Below, piece after piece: positions 12,401 to 24,242 of a stretch of DNA of 64,000 nt. Numbering within the stretch: position 1 is the stretch's first letter; each line of letters starts with the position of its first letter. This stretch comes from Callipepla californica brunnescens (lineage: Eukaryota > Chordata > Aves > Galliformes > Odontophoridae): positions 4,154,001 to 4,218,000 of the forward strand of contig JALIRH010000013.1 in the NCBI GenBank assembly GCA_023055505.1. Reading direction: 5' to 3'. A program made the translations under genes and the position numbers. The notes under the pieces were generated by a model. It was not told the origin of the DNA. It searched no databases and worked only from the letters and a program-made list of their open reading frames with translations.

Positions 12401-14259
12401 AACACTCAAATTTGCAGGAAAAGCTTATGCAACCGAAAAAATATTTCTAGTGAAAATAAGAGCAAATAATGGCATTTTGGAAAGTCTTTTAAGTTAGAAT
12501 TTCTGGTTCAGAGAACTTCCAGTCCTCCGAGCTGCAAAATGCTGGCGTAGGAGAAAGTGGGGTTTCCACTGTAAATATGCCACAGTTTTTTAACCTTAAT
12601 TCCAATTCATGTTTCCCTAATTACATTTTTATGTCTAAAATATGACTAGAAATAACAATAATTTAAAAGCAATTCAAAGGTACATTAATTTTACCCAACT
12701 CTGCCTAAATCAAGAAAACACATTATACTTTTATGTTCTTAAGTTAAGAGAAAGACAGACAATTCTACAGGCAGTTCATACAGTTTTTTGAGCACTTACA
12801 GCCTTCTCAGGCTAACGACTTACAGCAGAACATCTCAAGAAAGTTAAAAACTCTTCAGTGGCAGAGACTGTAGTCCAAGCAGGGATGAAACAGAGAGTGC
12901 TTCAGATAAAATAGAAGCAGTGCCGGTGAGATATATATGTAGCAAACAGATGAGGCTGCGAAAATTATACAGCCAGTCCTAACTGAGGGCATATGTTCAC
13001 CAGCTGTTATGTAAATCTGCAATTAATGTAGCTTACTAGATCCTCAGGTGCTTTCAAATAATCATACACCAGAAACAATCAAATCTGCTCTCCCATCTGC
13101 ATTAGATCAGGATGTCAGGAAAAAAAAAACAACAAAAAACCTTCCTGATGAGCAGCTCACAGAGAACAAGAACTTTGTCACTGTGGGAATAAAGATAGAG
13201 TGGGAAACAGAAGTGACTGGAGTTTTCATCACTGTCATTTTCATCACAGGGACGCTTATGGAGGGAATGCAGAAAACCAGTGGCTGCTTTTCTGTGTGAA
13301 GGTGTATCTCAGTATCTGTACCACTTTTACCAAGTATCGGCTTCCTAGCAAACTCAGAATTGTTGCCACTCACACTATAAGATGGTGGGGATGTTCTGGC
13401 TCCTGCCCACCTGGAAACATTTGACAAAATGAATGCTTATGGTATTTTTAATTCAGAGTGAAAAAACATTAGAAATAGTGTTTAGCCAAAATGCTGTACA
13501 GTAAGAAAAACATTCCTCTCTCATGGTTGATTTTAATCACACTGACTCCAAGCCCTCCTTCAAAAAATACAAAAGGAAGGAGTTTCCTAATCCTGCCAAT
13601 CAATCACACTAATAAAATTGCAAAGTTAGTTACCAAAAATGAGTTTGGAATTAAGTATGTGCACCTCAATCTATGTCACATTTTTCTCAAACACAAATGC
13701 AATACAGATAGAAAAATATGCAGAAATACGTAGAAAATATGCAGAAATTATGGTTTAAAAACTACACTGTTTTACAGCTAGTTGCAAGGTTAGTCAGTGA
13801 AGTAAGTATTAAGGGGAAAACAGGAGAGATTGAAACAGATCAGATTGAAGAAATGAAATAAGGCAGTGCACCAAAATGCTATTTAGAGTTGTGGATATCT
13901 GTTCAGAACAAACATTTAGGATTAACAATGTTGTAAGACTTTATATGAAAATCAGATGTTTAATTTAAGAAAAAATATCACAGTAATTACAATCAGTAGG
14001 AGTCCTCTGTTGGTACAAATATGTTATCCTGAATAATATTTCTTTCCTTATTAGGCAGTACTGAGGTTAACAACATAGTAAGTTAATGAGAATTCTGTGT
14101 TCAACCTCTGGCCAACCTGGCATTTTGCTTGCCAGAATTCACAAAGCACGCTGTGGCAAACATTATTAATAAAACACAGTTTGTATCAGGGTGAAAGCAA
14201 GCACGACAACAGAGCAGAAAAGGTAATGAACTCAGCATAGAAAAGAAAGAGAGGCTTAC
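3495..14259. other. TENM1: Intron between exons B and C (10,765 bp)
   Basis: The interval is bounded by donor GTAAGC at 14259 and acceptor CAG at 3497-3495, both minus strand. The sequence is AT-rich, with short A/T runs and a GC-richer hairpin block at 11007-11115. I recognised no CR1 or other transposon, and no open frame here resembles a known protein. Confidence 0.85.
11007..11115. repeat. Nested inverted repeat (hairpin) in a GC-richer block
   Basis: The outer arms are AGTGCCCCAATGCCA (11007-11021) and TGGCATGGGGGCACT (11101-11115), complementary at 14 of 15 positions. The inner arms are GTGTCACCT (11037-11045) and AGGTGACAC (11052-11060), perfect with a 6-base loop. The block is richer in GC than its surroundings. 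It could be a short non-autonomous element or a structured RNA, but there are no flanking repeats that I can see. Confidence 0.55.
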
Positions 14260-14498
14260 CGATAACATAGGCCAGCAACAACGCCAGCGTAACCGTAATG
14301 GCAGTAGCACTCAAAGCAGTGCACTTCCAGTTGCAACACCTGTAAGGTTTGCTAAAAGTGAAGGCAGGTCTAGAAAAGGTGTTTCTAGGAAGAGGCCTAG
14401 GAGGTGGAGAGTAAACAGTATTGGATGTTAAAGGATAGTTCTGACTGGCTGCACTGAAGATAGCTGAAGACCCCGATCCATGTTTAAATAGGAAATGC
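14260..14498 (-). CDS. TENM1: Teneurin-1 internal coding exon B (cytoplasmic end and most of the transmembrane helix)
   Basis: This exon continues exon A in phase. The acceptor is a strong pyrimidine tract ending TTTTTGTAG; one base completes the Arg codon, then [14 protein letters not shown] and [20 protein letters not shown] follow. It has 239 nt: 1 + 79 codons + 1. Residues 30-38 contain PPPRPLPR, a possible SH3 ligand. Residues 51-58 (PYRCCNWK) are a basic, Cys-rich juxtamembrane motif, so palmitoylation is plausible but unproven. Residues 59-79 ([20 protein letters not shown] plus Ile) are a hydrophobic signal-anchor helix at 14323-14261. The exon ends ATCG before donor GTAAGC, and the last G begins the Ala codon finished by exon C. 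Teneurins use this uncleaved helix to orient the N-terminus inside and the large ectodomain outside. The joined sequence matches my memory of TENM1 better than TENM2, 3 or 4. Confidence 0.96.
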
Positions 14499-15598
14499 CT
14501 ACAAAAAGAAGACAAAGAACCACATTGTAAAAACCAATTTGTGCTGTAAGGAGCAAAAGGCACCATCAAGCATTTCATGATAAATAGTGCATACATCTAC
14601 AGAAAACACAAAAGACAGGAAAAGGTATAATGGAACATTCTGTGTTCTAGAAGCATACACGACTCTTTAACCACACAGCACTTTTTAACCACACAGCTCG
14701 TCAACAAAAACAAGATGAACGCCTCCTAAGCTGCCAGCCTAGGAGCACAGAGCAGTGTGGGGACAGGTGAGCCCATGGTGTCAGCCCCGTGCCATTGGCA
14801 CAGCCGTGTCTGGATGGGGACTTAGTCTGCAGCTCTGCCCACAGACACACAGCTAGCTGTGCCTATCTCCCCAGGAGCACGCAGAAAGGGAAGAAGTCAC
14901 CCCCACTTCGAGTATTTGTGTTTATTGTGGACTCTCTCTGGAATACAGTCATCACAGAAAAAAAAAAAAAGGGAAAAGGAAAAGAAGTCTACTTAGTAGA
15001 AAATCAAAAGTGCAATACATTTTGAAAGGCTTTAGTCTGCAAGTACAATTTCTCTAGTATTCTTAACTGAGCTATTCTGAGAGCAGTTTTTCATCAAACA
15101 TTTGTGCTTATTATGGTGATTCTCATCATGCTAAGAAAGAATTCATTTGGAGGCCAATTTCAGCGAAGGCTGGAGGACTGACTGACTTCAAGACAAAATA
15201 GCAAGCATCTACATTAGCACAAAGAGCAAGGTACGAAAATGGGCTGCGCAGCACGGAGCCTGGTGCAGAAACACAGGGAGGTTTCTCGTAGAACGGCGGA
15301 CAGCATTCAGGGCTGGCAAACGCTCTCCAAGAGGATTAGGAGAGAATGTTTAATTTTAAACCATAACTCAGTGTTGTGCATTCAGAAATTGCGGCACAAA
15401 GGGACCAATTCAGGTCTGATCACACCAAATACTCCTTTGAAAACGACGATGTTCTTTGGTCTTTCATTCCTTATATGAGTGATTAAACTTCTTGAGTGTG
15501 CTCCTTCCTGACAGAAGCTCGTGCAGCTCTCCTGCCATTCCCTAAGCGGCTTTGGGTGTGTGTTATCTCAGCTCTCTGCCTCAAGCAGAGGTGAAAAG

Positions 15599-15628
15599 TG
15601 AGGAGAGGTGACATGAGGAGAGGTGGCA
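15599..15628. repeat. 15-bp tandem duplication
   Basis: TGAGGAGAGGTGACA is followed by TGAGGAGAGGTGGCA, one mismatch, in non-coding intron. Confidence 0.9.
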
Positions 15629-18600
15629 TAAGAAGGACTGCCCATGAGGTGCTGCTTCAGCCTGGGTCACTGTAGCTCCTCTGTACAACCAGGTACATGA
15701 CTTGTGTGTGCCAGAACTGAAGGACTGGCATCAGGCACTGGTATGCCTGCAAGCCAGAAGCCCCAGGCACAGCTCTCAGACAGCTGGCCTGCACAAGACT
15801 GGCCCAGAGTCTTCCCAGTGACAGATGTAGCTTTATACCCACAGAAGGAGTAAGGTGCTTTTGGAAACGTGCATAGATCTATCAATCCATGCTGGTAGAA
15901 ACCTGCTACCTTCACAGCGTGAAGTACATGGGATCAAACACTCAAGAGTATGAAACATGATTATAGTCTGACATTTGACTTCAAGAAGATTGTAAATACA
16001 TGTTCCTGAAAAGGTAATTGCTAAAAAGGTGTAATGATTATGATATTATGTATTTCCATTATAGCATTTTAAAAGAAAGGCTATGGTTCTCCAAAATGCC
16101 AGTTTATAGAAAATAAAAAGGTACTGCAGGGCACTTTTATCTGGTAAAAAGCCCATTGTTCAGGCAGTTGCATAAAAAAAGGAAGTAAACAAGGACAGTG
16201 GTTAGCCTGGTTAGCCTGCACTCACAGTGCCTGTACGTCAGGATTCCTAGGACGAACCACCAGAAGGAAAGGTTGTGTTACCAAAGTACCAGTTATTCTT
16301 GCTATTTCATACTTCTTGCACTTCTTGAGCAGCACTCAGCCAACAAAAGGACAACTGAGCTTGAAGGAGCACAGCATCCAGAAGTTATACAAGGCTAACT
16401 CTAAATTCCTTCATTTTCTGTAGTTGTAGATATATATGCTAGGGACCTTATTTGACGGCAATGCTCTGAACGTGGTAATGCTATCTATATTGAGTATTTG
16501 AGTTCAAAAACTCTAAATTCAAATATAGGAACATAATAAATTCCAAGAAATAACACCACTGTCTGCAGGACTGTATAGTTACGTTTTTCTCCTACCATAC
16601 CAACATAATACAGCTGGTTATTTTGGTTTCAGTGCTTCCTCGTCACACATGAAAGCTTTTGCAAGTACATGAGGTCTTACTTTTTAGTCAGCACTTACAA
16701 GATACATAATCACTGGGACCTGCAGTGGACAAGAGCATTGCAGCAAAATTCAGAATTTCTAGTTATATTCTAGGGAGCTGACTCATCATATAAAGTATGA
16801 AGTGTGTTATTATACCATGCACGTACATATATAATATATACATATGTATATAACAGCATATACGCATACATGTCACACATATTAACCAGCTAACAGTAAT
16901 TTCATTGCTTTACATTATTAAGAAACCTACTTATGGGATACCTTTTCCTTCAATTTTTGGGGAAAATTACTGCAAAATGGTCTGATATTGGCAGCACTGA
17001 CTGAGCTCTATGGTGCACAGCTGAAAGGTGTCAGAAAGGCAAGGAAATGCTGAACCAGAAGTTATAAAGGTATTAAGTTATTCTTACACCTCTAGTAGAC
17101 TTGTAATCAATAGGCAGGAATATTTTCATTCTTTTGCACAAGGATCTACAAATGTGGCTTCACAGCCTGATGGTAAAATACTGGTGTGCAGATGGATTTC
17201 TTAATAGCAGAAGAGCAGACAGATGCTGGATCCAGCTCACACCCTTGTAGACAGATGACTCCACTGACACAGAGGAGAATTTACATAGCTCTAACTTGTT
17301 CAAATAAAACTGAGATTATGGTGTAAAGTGAGCTGCCAGTGAAATAATGTCGAGAAAATGTTAAAAATCACAATTGTTTATGCATTTCGTTTTTTTGAGA
17401 GAGAGTTTATTGAGTGCCCAAGGACACTTCGATAGAATTTGAAAAACACTGGTGGCACAAAGACAAATTTCCAAAGCTAGACTGCAACTACGTTCTCGTA
17501 AACTCAGATGACTCCTCATCTGTCTAAGCACATTGCTGCTCCCAAAGGTTGTTAAGACACGCTAAACTGTGGCTATCAATTCCATAAAATCAGGCTCTCT
17601 CTGAGGAGCAAAATAATAAAAATTGCAGTTCAAAAGTTTAGATGTGACTGCAGCCTGGCATGTGCTTCAATATTCGATCGAAGAGAAAAGCTAAAGCTTT
17701 TTTATTCGTTTTTCTTTTTTTTTGGAGTTTTCTTTTTAACTTAACTGAAAACACATACACAAAAAGCAGAGAATTTAAAATAACATATGATATTACCACT
17801 CATTTTAAGCAAGGAAGTACTAAAATGTTCACAAAAACATCAAAAACTTTCAAAACCAAGAAGATAATTTTTTTATAAGAAGAGAAACAGAAGACATAAT
17901 CTGCACCTACTCATGAAATAAAGTTGCCATGCCTGTCCACCCCTGTGTCCATTTGTTCACCTCTCCAAATGTAAAGTCTCCATTCCTTGAATTCTTTCCA
18001 TCACAAATAACAGGAAGATTCTATCGAGCTCTTAGAAGCTGCTGTGCTTCCCTAAGCAGGACTGGCAGCAGCTGACCAACAGCTGGAGCTGAACTGCTGC
18101 ACTGACACGTATAAGAAAGTGGGGGGAGGAGGGGAGGGAGCTACTGGGTAGCTCAGGTAACATTCTGCATGCAATGTGGTTTCTCAGTCCTGACGCTCAC
18201 AGGATAGCCCACTTTCTGGAAGGAAGCATCATCTAACTGCCCTTGTTAAACCTTAAGCAGAATGGCATAGAACTCCAAGAGTGCAGCTCATGGAAAAATG
18301 ATGAATTGTCAGCTACGAGAGCATTTGAGAATGGAAGTTTACTTCTTCCTTTACACCCTTCTCTATCTGGATGCTTTGTTATGTATTATGTATTTCGAGC
18401 TTCTTACCTGGTAACGTGAGTCCTCCAAGAGCTACACATGAAGCAATATCCCACATGAATTCATGGGGTGGTAATGATATTGCAGAAACTAGATTAATCC
18501 CACACAGAATTCCTTAATTAAATACTGAGAAAATATTTTTATATCCCAGTACTGTAGGAACGTCCCTCAACTGCGTCAAGGGCTTGATGCCACTTCTCTC

Positions 18601-21119
18601 AGTTCTACTCATTTGTCCTGTCCCTAGCACTTCTGGGCCTATAAATTCACCTTCATTTGTATCTGTAACATACTTCCTTCCATTTTCATTAACAATTACG
18701 TTTGCAAGAGAAGAAGTGAAGAAGAAATAGAGATTTGAAAAGCTGTGGGAGGTTAGAAAAACAAAAATGCAAATAATCTTGCAAAACCTTGTCCAAAAAA
18801 TCAGTCTGCTTTTCCCCTGGTTTAACCAAGTACATACACATTTGTACCGATACACACTACATATTAAAGAAACAGTTATTAAAAGCATAATAAATTGCTA
18901 CATAAGTAGTGGTAGGAAAGCTAAGTCATCTGCAGGTCAGTGATACACATTGCTTCAGCATCTCTCTGATGATGTTCTTTAGCTGTATTCAATTATATTT
19001 TTTTATTTGTAAAAGAAATACATATGTGGAATTATATATATGCATAAGTATACGTAATATGTCTGTGCTTAAGGAGGTAACTTCAGTACCTTTGATTTAG
19101 AGGCCAGAAGAAGCGCAGGGGGAATTTTTCAGAGGCATAGCTGTTGATACATAAGAGTAATTCTCATTTTTGCCAGAATGAAAAAACATGGTCAAGTTGG
19201 TAGCTAAAAGGGATTTGGAACTGAAACTGTTGCCCTCTTACTTTGTCAAATACCAAACAAGCCCATTGCTACCTGACTCCTCTAGAACAGTATTTCCTGT
19301 GGCACTGGAAAGAAGCAGAAACTTGCTCTTGACTCATTTTCTATCTATTCTATTCCATGCCAGAAATAGGAGAGGAATAAAAGACAAAACTTCTAAGCTT
19401 ATATGATGATCAGAATATGGACATCTGTTTGTAAATTATTCCTTTATCTCCCATATTTAGCAAACAATTTTGTATAACAACACGACAGCTATGTTAAGGG
19501 AAGTAGACAGTATAAAAACAACACATTTACTTAACACAGAAAGATAAAAGAATCACGCTGGCTTCTTTAAAATCAATCCAGCAAAACACTATGGGAATTA
19601 TAGGATATGACTTATAGATAAAATTTGACCCATAATTTTAACTGATTCAATGCTATGCCCGTTTTATTTTTGCAGGAGAAATAAAGTTCCTGGGTCAAAG
19701 AAGAGGAAAATGGCCAATAACAGTACTTATCTGACTCATTTTACCGTTCTATTTTTATGTGTATAATTGAAATACTTTTAAATCCCAGCAGGACAGCGGA
19801 GATTTGTCTTTAAGAGTAAAACTGCTTTGCTAAAATTTCCTCTTCAAGCAGGGCTAGGTTTTAATCATTCACATAGAGTTGTTTCCCTTTACTCACCCCT
19901 GTTTACTTGACCCAGTGTTTGAAAACCTCGCCTGTGACTCTGGATGCAAAAAGACATAAAGACAGTCTGTGTCCCTTACTTAGCACTTCAGTAGAGCACA
20001 ACAGAAGTGACATGGTGCTGACTCACTTGCCTGTTGTTGCCACAGGCAAGCCAGCTCTGCAAAGCATGTGAGGAGACTTTGAAGTCCCTGGCAGAAATCT
20101 GGGACAATAATTATATAATACAGGATTTATAAATACATATTTGCATATTTTCTATAAAGAATAGTATGTAACGTTTGCAGAGTCCTTTGAAACTGTGAAG
20201 TGAGAAGGATAAATATATTAATGTTGTCATTTTTTTTTTTGTTGCTTATCATCTGAGGTTAAAAGTATGACTTAGAGCAAAGAAATGAACATGAGGTAAC
20301 TGAAGTAGACAGGCACCCATGGTTCTCTTTGCCATAAATTTCCTCCTGTGAGTATTGATGCATATTCCAGCTGAACTGATTACTGCCATCTGAGTCTACG
20401 ACCAAATATCTGTACGGTCAAAAGCCAAGGTGTAAATCTACAGTCACAAATGATACTATCAACATTTCTCACTTGATGAGAGGTGTATGATATTTCCTAC
20501 AGAAAACACTATCTAGTTATCCAAAACAGATTTCCTAGAAGTAACAAGCCAGGGAATTGGTACACATTTTAGGGCAATATAATTCCACATATATATTTCT
20601 TCTACAAATAAAACAATAGGCTGTTCTGCAGATCTGTGACTCTTTCTGCTACACAGTCTCTGTTTCTGCAAATCAGCTCAGGCCTGTTGCACTAACCTGG
20701 AATTCTTTTTCTCCTTCCAGATTTATACTTTAGTCTGCAAATGAAAATACTGTGTTTTATAGAAAGATAACAGGTGCTCTTACTCATGGTGGCCATAAAG
20801 AAACAGGATATCGTTATCTTTATTTATTACTTTATATACTATTCCATTGCTCACAATAATGAGCAAAGACTATATGCAGCATGACAGCCCAAGTTACTAC
20901 ATTGAGGCAGCGTAAAACCACTTACACATACATGTAACAATCATGTTGTCCCACGGAAATCTAAGCCACAGCCTTTCCCAAATAAGCAATACAGGAGAGT
21001 ATGCGAGCAATCGCCTTGTTGACTAAAGTGACTGGATCTCAAATTCTTCAAAGGAAGGACCCACAAGTGCCATAGCTGCTGACATTACAATTGTAATTCA
21101 CTGTAGCTGACAAGTATGT

Positions 21120-21430
21120 ACATTTTTATTTCTATAAAGAATGGTTTCATTTGTGCATTATTAAAGTTAAGCTCTTATTTACGGCTTTTATTTTAGGAGC
21201 CACATTTACTCTTTTCAGTTCGTCTTTTGCAGTTCAGAAGTCTTAAATTTTTTTACATCTTCTTCGGAGTGAAAACACCCGGGAGTTGGACTGGATTTAA
21301 ACCCCTTGCCACGTGTTGGCTTTTAATGTGATCAGTCCCTCGACTGGTTAGATTTATTGTTTAATTAAGTAGAAAATGATGAATTACAAGAGAAATGTCA
21401 AAATAGCAAATACCAAAGAAGACTGTTGGA
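21120..21430. promoter_or_regulatory. Candidate conserved non-coding block in the A-B intron
   Basis: Contains TTTATTGTTTAATTAAG, GAAAACACCCGGGAGTTGG, GCCACGTGTTGGC (an E-box, CACGTG) and CCCTCGACTGG. No repeat signature is present. The CpG-bearing core inside AT-rich sequence is the reason for flagging it. Confidence 0.3.
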
Positions 21431-23818
21431 AGGATCGTAAGTGAAACTCTCTGCATTTATATCCTAGGGATGACCACAAGGACAGTCATTTAACCCAGGG
21501 GAAGGCTCCATCCACAAACAGGCTCTTAAGTAATTGCACTGCTCAAATAAGAATCCTCTCCCTGCCTGTTGGTTCACCATCATCAACACCTGTGTGCTTC
21601 GGGAGCGACTGAAGCCATTCTGTTCACTGTAGAAAACTTGAACTAGGAAACAAAGAAGGCACAGAAGTGCTTTTTTCTATCTCCTCCCTGGGGGCAAGAT
21701 TCACAGGATGCTCAAACAAGAGACCATGGAGAAAGAATACATTTTCAAGAGCTCACTCCAAACTATCTGTTTGTGTATTTCTATATATGCATTTTTTCTG
21801 TAATTATTTCTGCTTTTATCAGTACTACAGCCTGAACAGAAAGCGTGTTATGTACAGGTCTCTGCAGTTTGAAAGGCTATCAGTGTATTTTTGAAGAGCA
21901 TGAACAATTAAGAGTTTGATTTAAAAAGAACAAGGGAAAACCACAGCACCAAATGTCTCCCTTGCTAAGTGATAGTCGCTAAGATCTCCCCTACTCTAAA
22001 ATGCATCACAAACAAGATGACCTTTTTAGGAAAAGGAAAACCCAGAGCCTTAAACATGTGCCTCACATAAAAATATAATATAAAAAAGAATGATACCATC
22101 TACGCGAGGAGCTCAATAAACTCAAACTCCAAAACTCTCAAAATGCTCGGGGTCACAACCAAACTTTAGGGCTCTGAAATACTGCTGAATGGTAAGGCAA
22201 AATCACAACTGCCTCGAACCCCAAATACTCCCTCCTCTTATTCCAGCATTTCAAAGTTGTATATGAATTAATGATAATTGAATCTCAGGTTCATGGTCTG
22301 GTACCTTGCTGTCCCTTTAGAGGAGCTATTACCGTGGTGATAAGATTGCTTAAATTAAGCTGTCTTTTCCACGGTGCTTGGCTCATTGCCAGTGCATTGA
22401 AGGGAGATTTCAGTCCATTCAGCACAGCATTAACCTTACTGCCAACACTGCTAAACGGGCGGTAGGAACTAGAAAAAAAATCTGATTTAAAAAAAGGATG
22501 GGGCAAGCAAATATGTGAAATACTAGCGCACAAAACAGGGCAAAAAAATGAACACACGGAAAGAAACATCAAAACGAAGTAATTTTCGATGCGTAGACAG
22601 AAAAAATTATTCTAATGCTGGGGTAATTTAAATGTAAAAACTTTACTCAAAATAGGCACGTCCAATGGTTTATCTACAAGGGGACTGTAACATACTATAA
22701 GGAGCATCAGGAGTAACGTAAGCTAATAGTACAAACGCGGTGTTATCTTTTTTCTTATTGGAATTTAACTGAACTGAAAATAAAAAAAAAAGAAATAGAA
22801 AGGAAAAAAATGCAAAAAATGAGAGATTTATGGAAACAAACACTAAGTCAACTAACGGGGCACAGAGCAAATGAAAAACACTCCTCTGAATTGTCAGGAT
22901 TTAATACATAATCCATAAAAAGCAGTAAGCTATGTTCAGATGGGGCTGTCAGAGATAATGACAATGTAAATCATAAGATTTGAAACGTTAGAGCAAAGTA
23001 TCTATGAAACTTGAAAAAAAAACACAATTATTTTAGTGGAAAGGAAGAGAACAGGCAGTACGTTGCAAGTACTTATTCTGGGGGAGTAGAAGAAATCAAT
23101 TTATCTAAGAGCCCAATAACATTAGCCTGAAAAAGAGAATCAATGTTTCCTGTGTTTTTCTGTAGTGCAAAAAGTCTTTGCAGTCTTTTTCTGGTAATAC
23201 TTACAAATTATTTTTCTGTGTGACAGAATGAAGTTACTGCATGTTCATAAGACATTTTAATAATGAATAAGTTGTTTTTTCCAACTGTGCATATAGGCAG
23301 AGACAGTACGTGCACTTGTAGGCACATTGTAGTGCTGAGGGCAGTGCAACAGTCAGTTGGCACAGTGAACTACTTTATTTTCTGCAACTACAGTACAGCT
23401 TTTCTCCAATTTCTTCACCCACAGCCACTGTATGACTTGTACTAGGAGGATTTAAGGCCCTCCTAATTCCTAGCCTCACTTGGGTTGCTTAGAGTCAGAT
23501 CCACCAGGAGGGTTGGTGAACTAGGCAGTGGCAGAACTCAGGACTGCCCTTGGTTTTGCCACAGGCTGGTGTGAGCCTGCACAAGCCATTGCCCTTCTCC
23601 ATAAACAGTTGGGCCAGTAAGCTGGGTCCTGCCAAGAACATTCTGTGGATCAGCCCACAAATCTGAGTATCAGAATTGCCCATTTTAATAAAAATTTAAC
23701 CAAGTTTTAGTCTACAAAAAGCCTTTTTGAATGCATACTACAGTAAGTGTCTTTACTACAGACTTTTCCAGCCTAATGTAGGTTTCAAAGACCAACTGCA
23801 TAAGAATACATCTCTAAT

Positions 23819-24204
23819 CACAGAATCATAGGGGTTGGAAGGGACCCCAAGGATCATCAAGTTCCAATCCCCTGCCATAGTAAGGGCCACCAACCTCCAG
23901 ATCTGGTACCAGAGCAAGTTGCCCAGGGCCCCATCCAACCTGGTCTTAAACACCTCCAGGGGTGGGGCATCCACAGCCTCTCTGGGTTCCAGCACCTCAC
24001 CCCTCTCTCTGTGAAGAACTTCCCTGAACATCCCATCTAAACCTTCCCTCCTTGAGTTTAAAACCATTCCCCCCTGTCCTATCACTACCTACCCAAGCAA
24101 ACAGTTGATTCCCCTCCTGTTTATAATCCTCTTTTAAGTACTGGAAGGCTACAATGAGGTCTCCTTAAGCCTTCTCTTCTCCAGGCTGAACAAGCCCAGT
24201 CAGA
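23819..24204 (-). mobile_element. CR1 LINE 3' fragment
   Basis: The left end reads CACAGAATCATAGGGGTTGG followed by AAGGGACC, the reverse complement of the CR1 3' terminus. It continues through the reverse-complement CR1 3' region (GTTGCCCAGGGCC, CATCCACAGCCTCTCTGGG, TCTTCTCCAGGCTGAACAAG). The element is 5'-truncated, as usual for CR1, and has no open frame. Orientation is minus, the same as the host gene. Confidence 0.93.
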
Positions 24205-24242
24205 GTATGTTGAACATTTTCACGTATGTTAAACATTTTCGT
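24205..24242. repeat. 19-bp tandem duplication beside the CR1 copy
   Basis: GTATGTTGAACATTTTCAC is followed directly by GTATGTTAAACATTTTCGT (16 of 19 identical). It abuts the 5' truncation point of the CR1 fragment at 23819-24204. Confidence 0.85.

Noticed and set aside
18120..18140. G-rich tract as a G-quadruplex
   Set aside because: It lacks four runs of three G separated by loops; only a weak two-layer structure is possible. A similar tract near 34717-34735 also falls short.
18514..18888. Minus-strand open frame of 124 codons
   Set aside because: The hydrophobic stretch comes from AT-rich sequence; no domain and no supporting signals.
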